64,000 nt of DNA from Candidatus Petromonas tenebris (GTDB taxonomy: Bacteria; Bacillota; Clostridia; Peptostreptococcales; Caminicellaceae): contig JACCKY010000006.1 in the NCBI GenBank assembly GCA_014236755.1, positions 27,012-91,011 of the forward strand, written 5' to 3'. Of the stretch, positions 28,464-37,786 are shown one piece after another. A program made the position numbers and the translations under genes. The notes beneath the pieces were generated by a model that saw nothing but the letters and a program-made list of their open reading frames with translations, did no database searches and was not told where the DNA came from. The stretch's first letter is position 1; each line of letters opens with the position of its first letter.

Positions 28464-30128
28464 TTAATATCCTTCCTTCCCTAGTATTAAGTTATCTATC
28501 GGTTCTCCTGGGGGAACGATTGGATAGACACACTCGTCCTTGTTAATGACACACTCAATAACAACTGCCGCTTTTTTATTCTTAACCTTTTCTAACACTT
28601 TTTTTAGACTGTCTATGTCATTAACCCTATACCCCTTAATTCCGTAAGCTTCTACTAGTTTTATATAGTCAACCTCATCTCCTATATCCGTTTCTGAATA
28701 CCTTCCTCCTTGAAACATCTTCTGCCATTGTCTTACCATTCCCAATGTATGGTTATTGAATAGCATGGTTATTGTGGGTATTTTATATCTTGCAATTGTA
28801 GCTAGTTCATTACAGTTCATTCTAAAACTTCCATCACCGGTTATATGAAGTATCCTTTTGTTAGGATTACCAACTTGGACTCCTATGGCAGCTCCCAGTC
28901 CATATCCCATAGTACCCAAACCTCCCGATGATATAAATGTTCTAGCCTTTTTAAATCTCCAATGTTGAGCTGTCCACATCTGATGCTGGCCTACATCAGT
29001 AACGACTACTGTATTTTGACCAAAAATATCGTTAGCCACTTTAAGGATGTTTTCTGGATGAAAATCATTTTCTTTTCTTTCCCCTGTTTTCCAGCTGGAA
29101 ATCCTATTTATCCATTCCTTCCTATCCCTTCTTTCAACATGCTTAATTAACCTTCCTAATATATAACTCACATCTCCTAAAACTGAAAGATTTGCCTTCT
29201 TATTTTTGTCAATTTCAGTTTTATCTATATCTATGTGAATAATTTGAGCCTCGGGTGCAAATCGCTCTGCCTTTCCCACTACTCTATCACTAAATCTAGC
29301 CCCAATAGCTATAATTAAATCGGAATTTGTAACTGCCAAATTTGCTTCCTTAAACCCGTGCATTCCCACTAATCCCAAAGATAAACGATTATCTCTAGGA
29401 AAGCTGCCGAGTCCCATCAGAGTATTTGCTACTGGAATATTTGTTTTTTCAGCGAATTTATATAATTTATCAGATGCGTCAGATATGATAACTCCGCCAC
29501 CTGCATAGATAATGGGTCTTGAGGAGTCATTTATTGCTTTGGCTACCCTTAACAATATCTCTTCATCAATCTCATATTTTTTTTCCATGTTAAAAGAAAT
29601 TTCTGCTTTCTCATAATAGGTCTTTTGAATGAAAATATCCTTTGGGATATCAATCAGCACGGGTCCCGGTCTTCCGCTGCTTGCCACATGAAATGCTTCC
29701 CTTATGATATCCGCTAAATCCTTAACATCCTTTACAAGATAATTGTGTTTTGTAATAGGTAATGTTAGCCCTGTTATATCAATCTCTTGAAAGGAATCTT
29801 TTCCCAAAAGACTGGTTGGTACCTGCCCAGTAAAAATTACCATGGGTACCGAATCCATAAATGCCGTAGCTATTCCCGTAATCGTGTTTGTTGCTCCCGG
29901 TCCGGATGTAGCAAAACATACCCCTACTCTACCGGTAGAACGGGCATATCCATCGGCACCATGTACCGCTCCCTGTTCATGAGCAGTCACTATATGGTCA
30001 AACTGATTACTGTAATCATACAGGGCATCATAGAGGGGGATTACAGCCCCTCCAGGATATCCAAATATAGTGTCTACACCCTGTTCCCTCAAGCATTCAA
30101 GAACAATTTCTGCCCCCCTTAGCTCCAT
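28464..30128 (-). CDS. ilvB: Acetolactate synthase large subunit
   Basis: ThDP-dependent catalytic subunit, 554 residues, condensing pyruvate with pyruvate or 2-oxobutyrate. The activating glutamate is in AHEQGAVHGADGYAR. The ThDP/magnesium motif starts at GDGSFRMNCNELATIARY and continues to NNHTLGMV. The ATG at 30128 follows AGGTG; a TTG six codons upstream is possible but poorer. Its regulatory subunit IlvN is encoded two genes upstream, separated by ilvC. Confidence 0.94.
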   Translation of the reverse strand: MELRGAEIVLECLREQGVDTIFGYPGGAVIPLYDALYDYSNQFDHIVTAHEQGAVHGADGYARSTGRVGVCFATSGPGATNTITGIATAFMDSVPMVIFTGQVPTSLLGKDSFQEIDITGLTLPITKHNYLVKDVKDLADIIREAFHVASSGRPGPVLIDIPKDIFIQKTYYEKAEISFNMEKKYEIDEEILLRVAKAINDSSRPIIYAGGGVIISDASDKLYKFAEKTNIPVANTLMGLGSFPRDNRLSLGLVGMHGFKEANLAVTNSDLIIAIGARFSDRVVGKAERFAPEAQIIHIDIDKTEIDKNKKANLSVLGDVSYILGRLIKHVERRDRKEWINRISSWKTGERKENDFHPENILKVANDIFGQNTVVVTDVGQHQMWTAQHWRFKKARTFISSGGLGTMGYGLGAAIGVQVGNPNKRILHITGDGSFRMNCNELATIARYKIPTITMLFNNHTLGMVRQWQKMFQGGRYSETDIGDEVDYIKLVEAYGIKGYRVNDIDSLKKVLEKVKNKKAAVVIECVINKDECVYPIVPPGEPIDNLILGKEGY

Positions 30129-30178
30129 TTTTTCACCTGCCTTCAATTTAAATCATATATTTTGCCGACAATCTCTCC

Positions 30179-31171
30179 TTATTCTTTAATCCAGGACATC
30201 ATACTTCTAAGTTTTTTTCCAACTTCTACTATAGGATGGCTGAGCTCTTGATTTTTTATTGAATTGAAAACTGGCCTGTTCATAGCATTTTCTAAAAGCC
30301 ATTCCTTAGCAAACCTACCTGTCTGTACCTCTTCCAATACTCTTTTCATCTCTTCTCTCGTTTCCTTGGTTATCATTCTTTTACCTACCATATAGTCTCC
30401 ATATTCAGCAGTATCACTTACACTATATCTCATATTTTCAAAGCCACCCTCATATAGCAGATCAACAATAAGCTTCATTTCGTGTAAACACTCAAAATAT
30501 GCTATTTCTTTCTGATATCCAGCTTCAACAAGGGTATCAAATCCTGCCTTAATAAGCTCAGTTACTCCTCCACACAATACACACTGCTCACCAAAGAGGT
30601 CGGTTTCAGTTTCTTCTTTAAAGGTAGTCTCCAATACTCCCGCTCTTGTTGCTCCGATTCCCTTTGCATAAGCCAGAGCTATATCCTTTGCCTTTCCTGT
30701 ATAATCCTGATGCACTGCCACCAATGCCGGTACCCCTTTTCCCTCACTATATACTCTTCTTACTAAATGTCCAGGTCCTTTAGGTGCCACCATAAATACA
30801 TCTACATATTCCGGAGGGTTTATCTGATTAAAATGGATATTAAATCCATGGGCAAATGCGAGAGCATCCCCCTCCTGCAAATTTTCTATGACGTACTCAG
30901 TATATACCTTTTTCTGAACCTCGTCTGGCACTAAAAGAATAGTCACATCACTTGCTTTAACTGCATCGGCAACCTCCATAACTTCCAATCCGTCCTGTTG
31001 TACCTTTTCCCAAGATCTACTTCCTTTGTAAAGCCCTACTACAACGTCTACTCCACTTTCCTTTAAATTCAGTGCATGAGCATGCCCTTGACTTCCATAC
31101 CCTATAACCGCCACTTTTTTATCTGAAAGTAGTCCTAAATTAGCATCCTTATCATAATACATTTTTGTCAT
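30179..31171 (-). CDS. ilvC: Ketol-acid reductoisomerase
   Basis: Class I (short) enzyme, 330 residues. The NADP-binding motif is [15 protein letters not shown] near residue 22. The conserved metal-binding residues lie in the [17 protein letters not shown] and [19 protein letters not shown] segments. It isomerises and reduces acetolactate. Placed between ilvN and ilvB. Confidence 0.96.
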   Translation of the reverse strand: MTKMYYDKDANLGLLSDKKVAVIGYGSQGHAHALNLKESGVDVVVGLYKGSRSWEKVQQDGLEVMEVADAVKASDVTILLVPDEVQKKVYTEYVIENLQEGDALAFAHGFNIHFNQINPPEYVDVFMVAPKGPGHLVRRVYSEGKGVPALVAVHQDYTGKAKDIALAYAKGIGATRAGVLETTFKEETETDLFGEQCVLCGGVTELIKAGFDTLVEAGYQKEIAYFECLHEMKLIVDLLYEGGFENMRYSVSDTAEYGDYMVGKRMITKETREEMKRVLEEVQTGRFAKEWLLENAMNRPVFNSIKNQELSHPIVEVGKKLRSMMSWIKE

Positions 31172-31192
31172 TTTAAGTCCCCCTTATATTTT

Positions 31193-31429
31193 TTAAACTA
31201 GTTCCTTTACTTCATAAACATCTATAAGCTTTTCCATCTGATTTATGGCCTGCTGAACGCCTAGCCCAAATTCATCTTCTAAAGTTATTATCAGGTCTGC
31301 AAACTTTGAATCTGTGGCATCCACCATATTGACTCCCTTTACATTAAACCTCTTTCTCCTTAAAACTCCAACCACTCTCATTAGAACTTCCAGGCCTGTA
31401 CTGACACGGGCATAGACTCTTTTATCCAC
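31193..31429 (-). CDS. ilvN: Acetolactate synthase small (regulatory) subunit, short form
   Basis: A 78-residue ACT-domain protein (RVYARVSTGLEVLMRVVGVL...), about the size of E. coli IlvM and half of the usual IlvN/IlvH. It lacks the C-terminal half found in longer subunits, so valine feedback may differ. The GTG at 31429 sits seven bases after GGGAGGG; an ATG three bases upstream is out of frame. First structural gene of the operon after the T-box leader. Confidence 0.85.
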   Translation of the reverse strand: MDKRVYARVSTGLEVLMRVVGVLRRKRFNVKGVNMVDATDSKFADLIITLEDEFGLGVQQAINQMEKLIDVYEVKELV

Positions 31430-31574
31430 ATCTATTCCCTCCCTTAATTTTATTAATTAAGTTCAAAGTTCTCTCAACTAATAGATTTTAAAAATTATCA
31501 CAAAACTGATATAATATCAATGATAAGTATTTTTTAATGTTTAATTTTTTTTGTAGTTTTATTATTTTTTCATG

Positions 31575-31606
31575 GCTAAAGACTGTTGGCGCAGTTCTTT
31601 AGCTTT
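31575..31606 (-). other. Stem-loop overlapping the end of a 20-codon leader ORF
   Basis: GCTAAAGAAC and GTCTTTAGC pair across a ten-base loop. The first arm contains the stop codon of the short ORF at 31599-31661. No T-run follows on the minus strand. Confidence 0.55.
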
Positions 31607-31661
31607 TTTCTTTTTTCATTTTCTTATTTATCCTTGTTTCTAATACATTGACTATATACAT
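31599..31661 (-). CDS. 20-residue leader ORF in the ilv transcript
   Basis: A minus-strand ORF reads MYIVNVLETRINKK then MKKEKS and stop. It starts at ATG eight bases after a perfect GGGAGG site, the strongest translation signal between the T-box and ilvN. It is rich in Ile, Val and Leu codons at its start and ends inside a stem-loop, as leader peptides do. No homologue is known to me and it could be a chance ORF, but the ribosome site argues for translation. Confidence 0.5.
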   Translation of the reverse strand: MYIVNVLETRINKKMKKEKS

Positions 31662-31719
31662 ACTTAATTCCTCCCTTCATCTTCTATTTACAAGGATAAA
31701 TGCAATTAATTCTTATAAA

Positions 31720-32020
31720 TAAAAAACCTCCCATCCCTAAGACGTAATAACTCTATCTTAGGGACGAGAGATTATTCTCGCGGTACCACCCTAATTTCTA
31801 ATCAGTATAAACCAATCAGATCTCTATTCAGGTCGAAGGATGCTTTTCCTTGAACCTTAGCTGTGTAACGGCAGCAACCGGCCTCATCTACTTGGCAACT
31901 TCCTTTTGATTCGGCAGCTCAGAAGTGATCATTACATATCCACTCTAACACCAACTTTCAGCAACCGTTGGCTCTCTGTAGTTAAAGCATAGATATCTTT
32001 CTCTTCATCATAGCTTTTCT
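31720..32020 (-). promoter_or_regulatory. T-box leader of the ilv operon
   Basis: The minus strand holds the diagnostic AGGGTGGTACCGCG (31792-31779), a stem I with the AGAGAG (31978 region) and GGTTGCTGAAAG elements. A terminator pairs CCCTAAGA with TCTTAGGG, followed by TTTTTT (31721-31765). In stem I the sequence AATG-ATC-ACTT suggests an AUC (isoleucine) specifier at 31929-31927; this reading is tentative. Uncharged tRNA would favour antitermination and expression of ilvNCBE. Confidence 0.93.
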
Positions 32021-32041
32021 ATGTGTTGTGTTATTATGCAC

Positions 32042-32070
32042 ATTATACTATCGTTATACATATAAGTCAA
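32042..32070 (-). promoter_or_regulatory. Promoter of the ilv operon
   Basis: TTGACT (32070-32065) and TATAAT (32047-32042) with a 17-base spacer on the minus strand. Transcription would start at about 32035, at the head of the T-box leader. Confidence 0.88.
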
Positions 32071-32124
32071 TACGTTTTTTATAATTTTCTAAATATTTTT
32101 AATCAATACAATTTTTTAGGCCCT

Positions 32125-33297
32125 CTACTTTAATCCTGCTGAAATTTTAATGTTCTCCTGATGCTTGTAATCAATTTCTCCATCCTTATGTCTTGTGCTA
32201 TTGGCAAAATGGATATCCATGTGTCCGTTAAAATTATTATCTTTTATATACTCAATACTATGAGGCATAGAGGCTGCTGAAGCTGCTATTCGTCTTCCAT
32301 CAACCATTACAATAATCGGTCTACTGTTCCAACTGTAATAACCTCCCCATACTTCCTTCATTATCTGTGCATCATACTTAGTTAATGGTTCACAGTCTGC
32401 ATGGTTTGCCCCTATGGTCCTTTTCATATTCCATTCCCTTCCAGTATAAAAGTCTTTTACTTTAAAGACCTTACCTATTGGAACTACATACTGTGCTTCA
32501 GTCCACCAGTCTAAATATTCACCATATTTATACCCAGGAGTATCCTTTACTGGTACATGATGAACGGGAACTTTTAATGTATCTCCTATATTAAGTACTG
32601 TACTTTGAGACATATTATTGACTCTTATCAGCTCATAATAAGGTATTCCAAACTTAAGGGCTATACTCCAGAAATCATCTCCCTTCTGCACCTTATAATA
32701 AGTATAGGTTACATATGGTTTATTAACATCTGAATTTTCAGTAGAGCGTTCTATTTTACTATTATTCGGAATAAGTATTTTTTGTCCTATATAAAGCTGA
32801 CTGTGTTGGCTAGCATTGTTTACATCCAGAAGCTTATTTAAATCTACACCATATAACTGACTTATTTTCCAATAGGTTTCTCCTACCTTTACAGTATGAG
32901 TTCTATAGTTATTTTCTATAGGTATTATTATTACATCGTTAACATTTAGCTGCGTCTTAGAATTTGCATTGTTTGCTTTCAGTAGCTTGTCTATATCTAT
33001 ATTAAACTTTTGACTAACCTTCCAGTATGTATCTCCCCATTTTACCTTATACAATATTTTTTCATTTAGATTATAGGGAAGTTTTATAGATTGTCCAACT
33101 TCCAAATAAGGGTTTTGATTGGCGGAATTCGTGCTCATTAGTTCACTAAGCTTTATATTATACCTATTACTTATTTTCCAATAGGTATCCCCGTACTTTA
33201 CTTCATAGGTTACGATCTCTCCAAAAGCTAATATACTACTTTGCGAGATAAGGGACAATGATATAAGGCCTCCAGCTACTATTTTTTTAAATTTCAT
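32125..33297 (-). CDS. Secreted protein with four LysM repeats and an unassigned C-terminal domain
   Basis: A 390-residue exported protein. The signal peptide ends near ILAFG (residue 26). Four LysM peptidoglycan-binding repeats follow at about 29-75, 80-126, 133-178 and 198-246, each with the YxVKxGDTYWKIS type motif. The remaining ~140 residues form a compact domain with GANHADCEPLTKYDAQIMK, WGGYYSWNSRPIIVMV and GHMDIHFANSTRHKDGEIDY. I do not recognise this as a YkuD, NlpC or amidase catalytic domain. The His/Asp/Cys clusters suggest an enzyme or metal site. The protein may act on spore or vegetative wall. Confidence 0.85.
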   Translation of the reverse strand: MKFKKIVAGGLISLSLISQSSILAFGEIVTYEVKYGDTYWKISNRYNIKLSELMSTNSANQNPYLEVGQSIKLPYNLNEKILYKVKWGDTYWKVSQKFNIDIDKLLKANNANSKTQLNVNDVIIIPIENNYRTHTVKVGETYWKISQLYGVDLNKLLDVNNASQHSQLYIGQKILIPNNSKIERSTENSDVNKPYVTYTYYKVQKGDDFWSIALKFGIPYYELIRVNNMSQSTVLNIGDTLKVPVHHVPVKDTPGYKYGEYLDWWTEAQYVVPIGKVFKVKDFYTGREWNMKRTIGANHADCEPLTKYDAQIMKEVWGGYYSWNSRPIIVMVDGRRIAASAASMPHSIEYIKDNNFNGHMDIHFANSTRHKDGEIDYKHQENIKISAGLK

Positions 33298-33420
33298 TAA
33301 TCATTCCTCCTTAAACTGTATGATTGCAAAAGTTTATTTTAACCATAGTGTATATAAAAAACATTCGACATTTTTCGACAAATCCCTTGATGTAAATAAT
33401 GGTAACTTTTCAAAGCAATT

Positions 33421-33456
33421 TAAAAGACCCTAAAGAAATTCTATAGGGTCTTTTAA
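33421..33456 (-). terminator. Terminator of the PrcB-like gene
   Basis: AAAAGACCCTATAG ... CTTTAGGGTCTTTT hairpin, T-rich on both strands, just after the stop codon. Confidence 0.8.
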
Positions 33457-33457
33457 A

Positions 33458-33931
33458 TTAATCATCATATCTAGTTTTTAGTTCTATTCTATAAGGCAGT
33501 TCCTTTAGATTAGTTTTTGTAACTATGTAAGGATAAGTAATAACCTGGTCAACGACATCACCTGGCTTAGGATCGTAAAACTCAGCGTATACCACCAATT
33601 TAAACTTATCTTCTTCCCTTATTTTTTCTATCTTATCTATTTTAACAGTATATCCGCTTGTTGGTTTTTCTCCCCTTGTAACCACTACAAAAATTTCTCC
33701 GTTAACTTTACATGCCAAGGCCCTTTCAAGGGTTTTGTATCTTGGCAATATTTCCTTAATCTTTTTAGGTACTTGTTTTTCCTCTAGTACTTTAAAATCT
33801 ACTTCTCTACTGCCACCAGTAAAGTGTTTTATTCCCATTGTACCGCTTATTACAACAAGTATGACTACAATAGAAATAATAATTGTTTTTTTATTAAGCA
33901 GATTTCTAGCCTTTGATTTAATTTCCAACAT
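33458..33931 (-). CDS. Membrane-anchored protein with PrcB-type C-terminal domain
   Basis: A 157-residue protein. One N-terminal membrane segment (IIISIVVILVVISGTMGI, ~16-33) precedes a domain with RGEKPTSGYTVKIDKIEKI and FYDPKPGDVVDQVITYPYIV. This pattern matches the PrcB C-terminal domain (PF14343), named from a Treponema protease-complex subunit. It probably faces outward. Precise function unknown. Single gene with its own terminator. Confidence 0.75.
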   Translation of the reverse strand: MLEIKSKARNLLNKKTIIISIVVILVVISGTMGIKHFTGGSREVDFKVLEEKQVPKKIKEILPRYKTLERALACKVNGEIFVVVTRGEKPTSGYTVKIDKIEKIREEDKFKLVVYAEFYDPKPGDVVDQVITYPYIVTKTNLKELPYRIELKTRYDD

Positions 33932-34004
33932 GATTCCCCCCTTTAACTTGTATCACTTAGTTATTAAATAGTATTCAAGAGGAAATACAAATATTCTAAA
34001 ATTT

Positions 34005-34038
34005 AAAATAAGAAGCCAATTTGAGGCTTCTTATTTTA
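34005..34038 (-). terminator. Terminator overlapping the transketolase C-subunit stop codon
   Basis: TAAAATAAGAAGCC / GGCTTCTTATTTTA hairpin. The 3' end of the coding sequence lies inside the stem. Confidence 0.75.
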
Positions 34039-34975
34039 ATTTATTTAAAAGTTCCTTAACTTTATTAAAAATATTTTCTGGTGTTAAACCGTATTTTTCC
34101 AGCAACTGATCTGGCTTTCCTGATTCTCCAAAAGTATCATTAATACCTATCATTTTCATTGGAACAGGACTATTCTCTACAACTACTTCTGCAACGGCAC
34201 TACCCAGACCACCTAGTATATTGTGCTCTTCAACAGTCACTATAGCTTTGGTTTCCTTAGTTGCTTTGATGATTATATCCTTGTCTATGGGCTTTATGGT
34301 ATGTATATCTATAACCCTTGCAGAAATACCTTCTTTGAGAAGATCTTCTCTAGCCTTCAAGGCTTTATCTACCATTATGCCTGTTGCTATAATTGTAACG
34401 TCCTGCCCTTCCTTTACTTCTATTCCCTTTCCGATTTCAAACTCGTAATCTTCTTTGTTATATATAACCGGGACCTTTGCTCTTCCCAGTCTTATGTACA
34501 CCGGTCCCTTATATTCGGAAGCAGCATAAATAAGGGCCTCAGCAGATATTGCATCGGCGGGATTTATTACTGTCATATTAGGTATGGCTCTCATGCATGC
34601 TATATCTTCTAATGCTTGGTGGGATGCACCATCTTCTCCAACTGTGATCCCCGCATGGGTCGCACATACTTTTACATTAAGCTTTGGATAGCAGATAGAA
34701 TTTCTTATTATTTCAAATGCTCTGCCCGTAGCAAACATCGCAAAAGTGCTTGCAAAGGGAATCTTTCCTGATGCAGCAAGTCCTGCAGCCGTTCCCATAA
34801 GATTTTGCTCAGAAATACCCATGTTAAAAAATCTATTTGGAAACTCCTTTCCGAAGGAGCTAGTCTTAGTAGATTTAGATAAATCTGCATCAAGAACTAC
34901 AATATCCTCATTCTGCTTTCCTAAATCAACCAATACTTTTCCATAGGCTTCACGAGTAGCTATCTTTTTCGTCAT
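34031..34975 (-). CDS. Transketolase, C-terminal subunit
   Basis: C-terminal half of a split transketolase, 314 residues. It holds the pyrimidine-binding domain with glutamate in GISEQNLMGTAAGLA, VGEDGASHQALEDIACMRAI, and the C-terminal domain (IIATGIMVDKALKARE). It forms the active ThDP site with the N-subunit. Its start overlaps the N-subunit stop by one base (TAATG). Split enzymes of this kind are common in Clostridia, serving the non-oxidative pentose phosphate route; annotation as 1-deoxyxylulose-5-phosphate synthase-like is less likely. Confidence 0.93.
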   Translation of the reverse strand: MTKKIATREAYGKVLVDLGKQNEDIVVLDADLSKSTKTSSFGKEFPNRFFNMGISEQNLMGTAAGLAASGKIPFASTFAMFATGRAFEIIRNSICYPKLNVKVCATHAGITVGEDGASHQALEDIACMRAIPNMTVINPADAISAEALIYAASEYKGPVYIRLGRAKVPVIYNKEDYEFEIGKGIEVKEGQDVTIIATGIMVDKALKAREDLLKEGISARVIDIHTIKPIDKDIIIKATKETKAIVTVEEHNILGGLGSAVAEVVVENSPVPMKMIGINDTFGESGKPDQLLEKYGLTPENIFNKVKELLNKLK

Positions 34976-35799
34976 TATAATTCACCTCCAAGTTCCTTCA
35001 AGGCTTGCTCCATTTCTTCCTCTGTAGGAGCCGTTCCATGCCAGCCTACTTGATTTTCCATGAAGGAAACGCCTTTACCCTTAACAGTTTTGGCAATAAT
35101 TATTGTAGGTTTTTCTTTCGTTTCTTCAGCTTTGTTTATGGCGTTAAATATTGCTTCAAAATCATGGCCATCTATTTCTAACACATTCCAACCAAAGCTT
35201 CTCCATTTTTCATCAACAGGCTTAATGTTCATAACTTCTTCATTTGGCCCATCAATTTGCAGTCCATTATAATCTAGAAATGCAGTAAGATTATCCAGTT
35301 TGTAATGGGCGGCAGCCATGGCAGCTTCCCAAACTATTCCTTCATTTATTTCTCCATCGCCAAGAAGAACATAAATTCTGTTTTTTCTGTTATCCAGCTT
35401 GGAAGCCAAAGCCATACCAACTGAAGCCGAAAAACCTTGACCTAAAGATCCAGTTGACATTTCTACCCCAGGAGTTCCTTTCATGTCTGGATGTCCTTGA
35501 AGCATGGCTCCCATTTTTCTTAAGTTTATTAATTTATCGGGAGTAAAAAATCCTCTTCTTGCAAGGACTGAATACAATACGGGAGCTGCATGTCCCTTTG
35601 ATAAAATAAATTTGTCTCTGCCTTCCCAATCTGGTTTTTTCGGATCTATGTTCATTTTTTCAAAATATAGTGCCGTTAGAATTTCAACGGCAGAAAGAGA
35701 CCCTCCAGGGTGACCTGAGCCTGCAGCAGTGGTCATACTGATAATATCTTTTCTGACTTGAACAGCTATGTCTTTCAAGTCTTGAAACTTAGAGCTCAT
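34975..35799 (-). CDS. Transketolase, N-terminal subunit
   Basis: N-terminal ThDP-diphosphate-binding half, 274 residues. It carries [34 protein letters not shown], the ThDP/Mg motif [20 protein letters not shown] and DYNGLQIDG. The start follows AGGAGG. It transfers two-carbon ketol units together with the C-subunit. Confidence 0.94.
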   Translation of the reverse strand: MSSKFQDLKDIAVQVRKDIISMTTAAGSGHPGGSLSAVEILTALYFEKMNIDPKKPDWEGRDKFILSKGHAAPVLYSVLARRGFFTPDKLINLRKMGAMLQGHPDMKGTPGVEMSTGSLGQGFSASVGMALASKLDNRKNRIYVLLGDGEINEGIVWEAAMAAAHYKLDNLTAFLDYNGLQIDGPNEEVMNIKPVDEKWRSFGWNVLEIDGHDFEAIFNAINKAEETKEKPTIIIAKTVKGKGVSFMENQVGWHGTAPTEEEMEQALKELGGEL

Positions 35800-35842
35800 C
35801 CAATCTACCTCCTATAAAATCTAAATTTAAACTGAAATTAAT

Positions 35843-36709
35843 TTATTGTTCTATCTCCCTAAATCCTTCTCCAAGGACTTCATGGACTGTAGTTACCATC
35901 ATAAATGCCCTTTTATCTATGGAATAGACTATATCTTTTAGCTTTGTAACCTGTGCTCTGTTTACAACGCATAGCAGAACATTCTTTTTATTACCGGTAT
36001 ACATTCCCTTTCCGTCTAATGAAGTAACTCCTCTTCCTAGTTTATCAATAATTTCCCTACTTATTTCTTCAGTGTAGTCTGTAATTATATAAAAAGCTTT
36101 AGCATAATTTAATCCTTCAACAATAAAATCAGCTACCTTCACAATAACATATAGAGCGATAGTAGAGTATAGAGACGTTTCAATGTTTTTATTAACGACA
36201 CCTGCAGCGGCAACGATTATGAGGTCTATCATCATCATTAGTTTTGCAATGCTAATACCAGGTATAAACTTATTTAATATGGCGCCTGCTAAATCTGTTC
36301 CCCCAGTAGTTCCTCCGCTTTTAAAAACAAAACCTATACCTACTCCCATTAGAACTCCTCCATACAGAGAAGCAAGTAACAGATCCTGAGTAGCATTTAT
36401 ATTATTTCCTAAAGTGATTATTAAAATCCTTATAAATAATGAAAGCATAAGGGTACCGTAGGCTGTTTTAGCTCCAAAGGCTTTGCCTAAAATTATTATT
36501 CCAACTATAAATAATGGAATATTTATAACAAGGTTTGTTACATCAATGGGAATTCCGCTTACTTTTTGTATCACAATAGCTAATCCCGTTACTCCGCCGG
36601 GAGCTATTGTATTCGGCTCTAGAAACAACATTAGACTCGCAGCCATTAAAAGAGTACCTAATGTGATTCCCACGTATTCAAAGAAAATCTTATATGTTTT
36701 TCTTTTCAT
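35843..36709 (-). CDS. YitT family membrane protein (DUF161/DUF2179)
   Basis: A 288-residue protein. Five to six membrane segments fill the first ~200 residues, with GGVTGLAIVIQK and FKSGGTTGGTDLAG motifs typical of YitT/YvjA proteins. The soluble DUF2179 domain (AFYIITDYTEEISREIID...) completes it. Biological role in most bacteria is unknown. It stands alone, with GAGGTGG before its ATG. Confidence 0.9.
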   Translation of the reverse strand: MKRKTYKIFFEYVGITLGTLLMAASLMLFLEPNTIAPGGVTGLAIVIQKVSGIPIDVTNLVINIPLFIVGIIILGKAFGAKTAYGTLMLSLFIRILIITLGNNINATQDLLLASLYGGVLMGVGIGFVFKSGGTTGGTDLAGAILNKFIPGISIAKLMMMIDLIIVAAAGVVNKNIETSLYSTIALYVIVKVADFIVEGLNYAKAFYIITDYTEEISREIIDKLGRGVTSLDGKGMYTGNKKNVLLCVVNRAQVTKLKDIVYSIDKRAFMMVTTVHEVLGEGFREIEQ

Positions 36710-36734
36710 TCAAACCACCTCACTATGATTAGCA

Positions 36735-36962
36735 ACTGTAGTGCAAAGACATCTGACGATGCTTTATTAGCTCTTAGCTATTGACATCTTTAGAGTATCA
36801 GGCACTTGCCATTAGACTCTGGGTAATAAACCTTGGGTATTATTTCATACCGTATAGGCACAATATATTGAGCCCTTACAGACTATCACCTGTAACTTGT
36901 AACCGTCATCCTTTATCCTATTTCCTATATCCTATATCCTGTTACCTGTAACCTATTAATTA
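36735..36962. repeat. Degenerate repeat copy E plus long heptamer array
   Basis: A decayed hairpin end (GTGCAAAGACATCTGACG) and TTAGCTCTTAGC recall the dispersed element. From 36887 to about 36960 a run of roughly ten seven-base units follows, such as CTGTAAC, CTTTATC, CTATATC and CTGTTAC. The intergenic space 36710-37008 otherwise holds nothing I can support. Confidence 0.7.
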
Positions 36963-37008
36963 CACTGTAGCACAAAAGACATTATAACACAGTTATATTT
37001 TAAATGAA

Positions 37009-37041
37009 ATAGGACCGGGCAAATAATTTGCCCAGTCCCCT
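37009..37041 (-). terminator. Terminator of the surface-polysaccharide cluster
   Basis: GGGACTGGGCAAA / TTTGCCCGGTCC strong hairpin immediately after the tagA-like gene on the minus strand; the following T-tract is weak. Confidence 0.7.
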
Positions 37042-37776
37042 TTATTGTATATTTTTGCTTAACAGCACTTTTATCATAAACTTAGGTAAAACCATCATTC
37101 GCTTATATCTCCAGGGCTCTTTAATCAGTCTATAAAACCACTCCAATCCCAGTTTTTGATAAATCATCGGAGCTCTCTTTGCCGTTCCTGCCCATATGTC
37201 AACGCTTCCCCCTACTCCAATAGCCACTCCTGCCTTTAGTTTCTTTCTGTTATTATATATCCACTTTTCCTGTCTCGGTGCCCCTAACGCTACAAATAAA
37301 ACATCGGGCTTTAATTTATTTATACTTTCAATAATGTCTATTTCCTCATCCTGATTAAAATAGCCGTGGTGATATCCTTTAACTTCTATATGGCGAAACC
37401 TTTCTTTTATTTTTTTGCATGCAAGCTCTTCAACCCCAGGTTTTCCACCTAATATAAATATCGATCTATTCATATTATTGCAGTAATCAAGTATTTTCTG
37501 CATAAGATCTATCCCGGTCACTCTTTCGATTAGTCCTAAATTATGTATTTTAGATGCATATATAAGTCCTATTCCATCGGGAATATTCATATCTGACCTT
37601 TTTAAAACTTCCATTAATTCTTTGTCATATCTAGCAGCCATTACAATTTCCGTATTTGGGGTAGTAATAATTCCCAGTTTTTCTTCAGCCAATATATGTT
37701 CAAATCTCTTTGAGGCCTCTTCCAAGGTAATTTTGTCTATTGGAACTCCAAATATACTAACTGTTTTTCTCATCAT
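37042..37776 (-). CDS. WecG/TagA/CpsF family glycosyltransferase
   Basis: Family GT26 transferase, 244 residues. It contains NTEIVMAARYD, MNIPDGIGLIYASKI, FILGGKPGVEELA and FVALGAPRQEKWI, all family hallmarks. It adds N-acetylmannosamine or a related sugar to a lipid-linked GlcNAc, an early step in wall teichoic acid or secondary cell-wall polysaccharide synthesis. It is the last gene of the cluster, ten bases after csaB. Two adjacent ATGs offer alternative starts. Confidence 0.9.
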   Translation of the reverse strand: MMRKTVSIFGVPIDKITLEEASKRFEHILAEEKLGIITTPNTEIVMAARYDKELMEVLKRSDMNIPDGIGLIYASKIHNLGLIERVTGIDLMQKILDYCNNMNRSIFILGGKPGVEELACKKIKERFRHIEVKGYHHGYFNQDEEIDIIESINKLKPDVLFVALGAPRQEKWIYNNRKKLKAGVAIGVGGSVDIWAGTAKRAPMIYQKLGLEWFYRLIKEPWRYKRMMVLPKFMIKVLLSKNIQ

Positions 37777-37786
37777 TACACCTGCT

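Noticed and set aside
36735..36962. CRISPR array
   Set aside because: The periodicity is seven bases with degenerate units. There are no constant repeats with unique spacers and no cas genes.
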